Source: G039029935 sp039029935
GTDB lineage: Bacteria > Chloroflexota > Anaerolineae > Caldilineales > Caldilineaceae
Assembly (NCBI GenBank): GCA_039029935.1
Contig: JBCCFC010000586.1
Span: 1-8,365 of the forward strand
Reading direction: 5' to 3'
DNA length: 8,365 nucleotides
Shown: one piece after another, positions 6,701 to 8,365 of the stretch
Layout of the letters: each line of letters opens with the position of its first letter
Position numbering within the stretch: the first letter of the stretch is position 1
Program-made: the position numbers and the translations under genes
The notes under the pieces: model-generated
The model's input: only the letters and a program-made list of their open reading frames with translations
Databases searched by the model: none
Told to the model about the DNA's origin: nothing

Positions 6701-8319
6701 GTGCGACACAAGCCTTGACGCTCTATCTGATTGGGCACGGAGAGCGTGATAGTTTCTATGTCGATGGGGTACGCGATGAACGCTTGAGTACGGACCAATT
6801 GGATCAATGGTTGAGGACACTGGAGGCTGAAATCCCTCGGTTAAAAATCAATGTCATCATCGAGGCAGGCTATGCAGGTAGCTTTATCGAGATGCCCAAC
6901 AGCATCAGCCGCAGTAATCGCATCATTATCGCCTCCGCAAATGCCGACAACAAAGCCAATGTCTCACAAGAAGGGGCCTATTTCACCGACCTGTTGCTCA
7001 CGCAGTTAGAAGCAGGCAATAACTTGGCCGAAAGTTTCAAAGCGGCCAGCCAGTTTGTCGATCCGCTCTATCCGCAACAAAACCCTTGGATTGATGCCGA
7101 CGGGGACAGGCGTCACAATACAACTGTGGATTTTGATATTGCAGGCTTACGCGGCTTTCAGTATGCAGGGACATTTGGCGTCGATGACTGGCCTCCCTAT
7201 ATTGTCCCAAACACAGTGGGACCCCACCGCGTGTCAATGGGGCAGAGTACACGGCTCTATGCCACTGTACGTGAGGATGACGATGTGAATCAAGTGTGGG
7301 CTGTCATCTATCCACCCTCGAGCACCGCCGCAAGGATTGCTGGCGAGTTTAACCCAGCCACACAAACAATCGTGCCATTGCTACCAATCAATGAGACTAG
7401 TCCGAATTATTACAGCGAAGCCATCGATTTTTCAGAGGATGGCGTCTATCACATCGCCTTCCACGCCAGTGACAATGAAGACCTGCGCGCACAGCCCGTC
7501 ATCATGACGATCTCTGCACAGGAGGCCACTGTCACCCCGACACCCACGCGGACACCGACCCGGACACCGACGCAAACATGGACACCGACGCGGACACCGA
7601 CCCTTGCGCCCATCGTCACTCAGACCCCAACCATAACGCCGTCGCCAACGACAACGCCTCCGGGAACACCCGTCTCTAATTCAACGCCAATCGTGGTCAA
7701 CCCTGAACCGAATGATATCTGTCAAGACGCACATCGGATTGAACCCGATGGCATTCCTCTTCAGGACACCTTTGGGAAATCCGGTGATAGGGATTGGTTC
7801 TTCTTCCAAGCACCTAAGAACGGTCGGTACCAGATACGCGTGGATATTCCGCCTGATTCGCCTGCTGATGTAGATTTGACCTACTATCGGCTATGTGGTG
7901 CTATTAGCGAAGGCCAGTGGCTTGAGCCTTTTGCACCAGGCGTTAAGGTAGATATTACAGCCAATCTTGGAGACATCTTTTACATCGAGATTGCCAATTT
8001 TGACGACAATGTTGGTGGCGAACATGTCGCCTATAACCTGTCTGTGCATACCCTGTCCGAAGAACCCTCGGGTGCGGTGATCATTGTTGCCGGGCGTCTT
8101 CGTCTCCAAGACCCAGTTGAGGAAAATATCCATAATGCCGCGCAAAATATGTTCAATCTATTTCGCGGCAAAGGTGTTGAGCCAGACGATATCTACTTGA
8201 TGTCAACCGACCCATCGATGGACAACTATGATGCAGCAGCCACGAATGACAATCTGAGGGACGCTATCACCAAGTGGGCAGCCCAGCGTGTTAGCCCAAC
8301 GCAGGCACTCACGCTTTAG
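3754..8319 (+). CDS. Secreted LRR / FN3 / double PPC-C13 protein with an inactive first C13 domain; frame ends inside the second
   Basis: Paralogue of the gene at 358, 1521 aa from the RBS-supported ATG. A hydrophobic segment (about residues 22-33) ending near TMA at 40-42 suggests a signal peptide. Then follow an LRR N-cap (83-131, CSWSGVTC), about 18 LRRs (134-541) capped by DPDWTATQT, an FN3 domain (563-658), a Thr/Pro linker (661-776), a PPC-like domain (782-901), a C13 caspase-fold domain (909-1101), an Ig-like domain (1141-1256), a second linker (1259-1316), a second PPC-like domain (1318-1433) and the start of a second C13 domain (1438-1521). In the first C13 domain His995 (LIGHGERD) is kept, but the Cys position is Gly1039 (EAGYAGSF instead of EACHSGSF), so it should not be catalytic. 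The frame ends at TAG right after ALTL, where the relatives continue into the His motif, which suggests a frameshift, an assembly error at the window edge, or real truncation. The expected C-terminal Ig-like domain and FLP-type tail are absent. A binding or regulatory role is inferred. Confidence 0.87.
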   Translation: MTTMNHTERRVKRTASVAHMRRGILLIVLLIWLQTNTSSTMAIDAMDITENATTENATTENTQSENTLADTYPLQRSPNSINCGLVSGMLAQECLALVDIYEATGGTNWTTQEGWNATLTPCSWSGVTCSNDAVTALDLSGFGLVGGLPTSIDNLTGLTTLNLQNNQLNFIPPDINRLDNLSRLWLQNNSFSSISFYVGELQGLEYLSLDNNNLTTIPQSFSGLSALKVLSIENNQLTELPSDIGSLTNLTHLYLENNRLTSLPTTISGLSSLKELRLMGNQLSALPSGMGSLSNLNILSVASNQLHSLPSDFGGCANLYSLTLDDNSFSSFPTVLLSLTSLTTLEFNNNQLSSLPANMSGLSALTTLSLNNNRLSSFPTQLAGGSLRKLHLDDNSFSNIPSTIGSFLALEELSVRNNQISSVASAISTLGNLNTLALDGNQLSSLPDTINELPRLTNLTLSGNQFSTFPNALSTLIQLSTLDLSSNQLDTLSSEIGHFSNLNTLYLAGNQLQTLPTEFQYLDNLNTLSLAYNRLTISSIEADTGLSDFLTRTDPDWTATQTSPPTNLRMTEVGATNAQLMWDAIAYQGGGGYYEISYAINGGDFSIYDTQNKNTSTLNLSSLTSGATYTARIRTYTPSHSDQPNDLWSDYVSVTFTTLFPTATSTNSPTPTPTPSHTPTLTPTPTETVTGTPPPTSTPTQTPSPTPPPTSTPTQTPSPTLMPTPTVPSTATLLPTSTPPPTSTPTLSPTPTATPTATPTPTDIPTSTPEPIPTIRPVLGSADAYESDNDCQDARPIATDGIPQRHTFHEATDTDWIQFQAPHDGTYQLLVDTPIGSPADVNAVYHKDCNGLRLDQWFETFTPGYRLIIEANAGEIFYAGLTNANTEIVGEHVIYHVSVQALVDRPSTGALIIMAGRKESGDFHQTNIDQLAADVYNLWQRKGVVADDIYTMMTNLGNPIYDAPPTVDNLEYAILSWAKDKVSATQALTLYLIGHGERDSFYVDGVRDERLSTDQLDQWLRTLEAEIPRLKINVIIEAGYAGSFIEMPNSISRSNRIIIASANADNKANVSQEGAYFTDLLLTQLEAGNNLAESFKAASQFVDPLYPQQNPWIDADGDRRHNTTVDFDIAGLRGFQYAGTFGVDDWPPYIVPNTVGPHRVSMGQSTRLYATVREDDDVNQVWAVIYPPSSTAARIAGEFNPATQTIVPLLPINETSPNYYSEAIDFSEDGVYHIAFHASDNEDLRAQPVIMTISAQEATVTPTPTRTPTRTPTQTWTPTRTPTLAPIVTQTPTITPSPTTTPPGTPVSNSTPIVVNPEPNDICQDAHRIEPDGIPLQDTFGKSGDRDWFFFQAPKNGRYQIRVDIPPDSPADVDLTYYRLCGAISEGQWLEPFAPGVKVDITANLGDIFYIEIANFDDNVGGEHVAYNLSVHTLSEEPSGAVIIVAGRLRLQDPVEENIHNAAQNMFNLFRGKGVEPDDIYLMSTDPSMDNYDAAATNDNLRDAITKWAAQRVSPTQALTL
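5830..5913 (+). repeat. 42-bp tandem duplication in the first Thr/Pro linker of the second gene
   Basis: Two adjacent 42-bp copies (5830-5871 and 5872-5913) differ only at the last base and encode PPPTSTPTQTPSPT twice. The near identity points to a recent in-frame duplication within the linker. Confidence 0.93.
7549..7602 (+). repeat. 12-bp in-frame repeat (RTPT) in the second linker of the second gene
   Basis: Four copies of CGGACACCGACC/G (7549-7560, 7561-7572, 7579-7590, 7591-7602) are interrupted by six bases after the second; the third copy begins with T. They encode an RTPT-type spacer between the Ig-like domain and the second PPC-like domain. Confidence 0.85.
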
Positions 8320-8365
8320 CCATGAAGATGACGGTCACGAACGGCAACAACAGCACGTGGAGCAC
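8320..8365 (+). other. Tail after the stop codon, possible out-of-frame continuation
   Basis: These 46 bases give no complete gene. In the frame two bases ahead of the gene's frame they read SHEDDGHERQQQHVEH; DGHERQQQHVEH lines up loosely with DHGDREQIYLDN of the first gene, just after the point where the frame stops. That would fit a frameshift, but the match is weak and its His motif is not the normal DHG. Chimeric or low-quality sequence at a contig edge would explain it equally well. Confidence 0.3.

Overview
The window holds two very large, same-strand genes for secreted multidomain proteins (358-3429 and 3754-8319) and little else. Both are predicted to be exported and share an unusual order of parts: signal peptide, a plant-type leucine-rich repeat (LRR) N-cap, LRRs, a long Thr/Pro/Ser linker, a PPC-like beta-sandwich, a caspase-fold (peptidase C13/legumain-like) domain and an Ig-like domain. 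Long 'TPTPTAT' linkers, the PPC-like domain, LRRs with a 'DWxxTQT' C-cap and a C-terminal tail of the form 'FLPTVSR' together suggest a member of the Chloroflexota (for example an Anaerolineae- or Herpetosiphon-like bacterium). That assignment is from memory of the phylum and is an inference.

Layout. Positions 1-357 carry no convincing complete gene. A Glu/Ala-rich open stretch on the minus strand runs off the left edge and changes frame, so it may be the end of a broken gene. A weak promoter and the leader of the first gene follow. Gene 1 (1023 aa) is complete and keeps the His/Cys pair of a clan CD cysteine peptidase. The 324-bp gap between the genes (3430-3753) contains AT-rich hairpins after gene 1, then a 170-bp element with 15-bp terminal inverted repeats flanked by the direct repeat CTAA. 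This looks like a MITE inserted just upstream of gene 2, and it contains a nested branched inverted-repeat structure. Gene 2 (1521 aa from the RBS-supported start) is a paralogue of gene 1 with 18 rather than 8 LRRs, an added FN3 domain and two PPC-C13 modules. In its first module the catalytic Cys is replaced by Gly, so that module is a predicted pseudo-protease. In its second module the reading frame stops just before the catalytic His, 46 bp from the window edge.

How they may work together. The LRR arrays are plausible ligand- or partner-binding parts held on flexible linkers away from a peptidase or pseudo-peptidase module. The active/inactive tandem pair, with a shared 10-bp leader block at the same distance from both start codons, suggests duplication followed by division of roles. 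This is an inference: no substrate, partner or phenotype can be read from the sequence.
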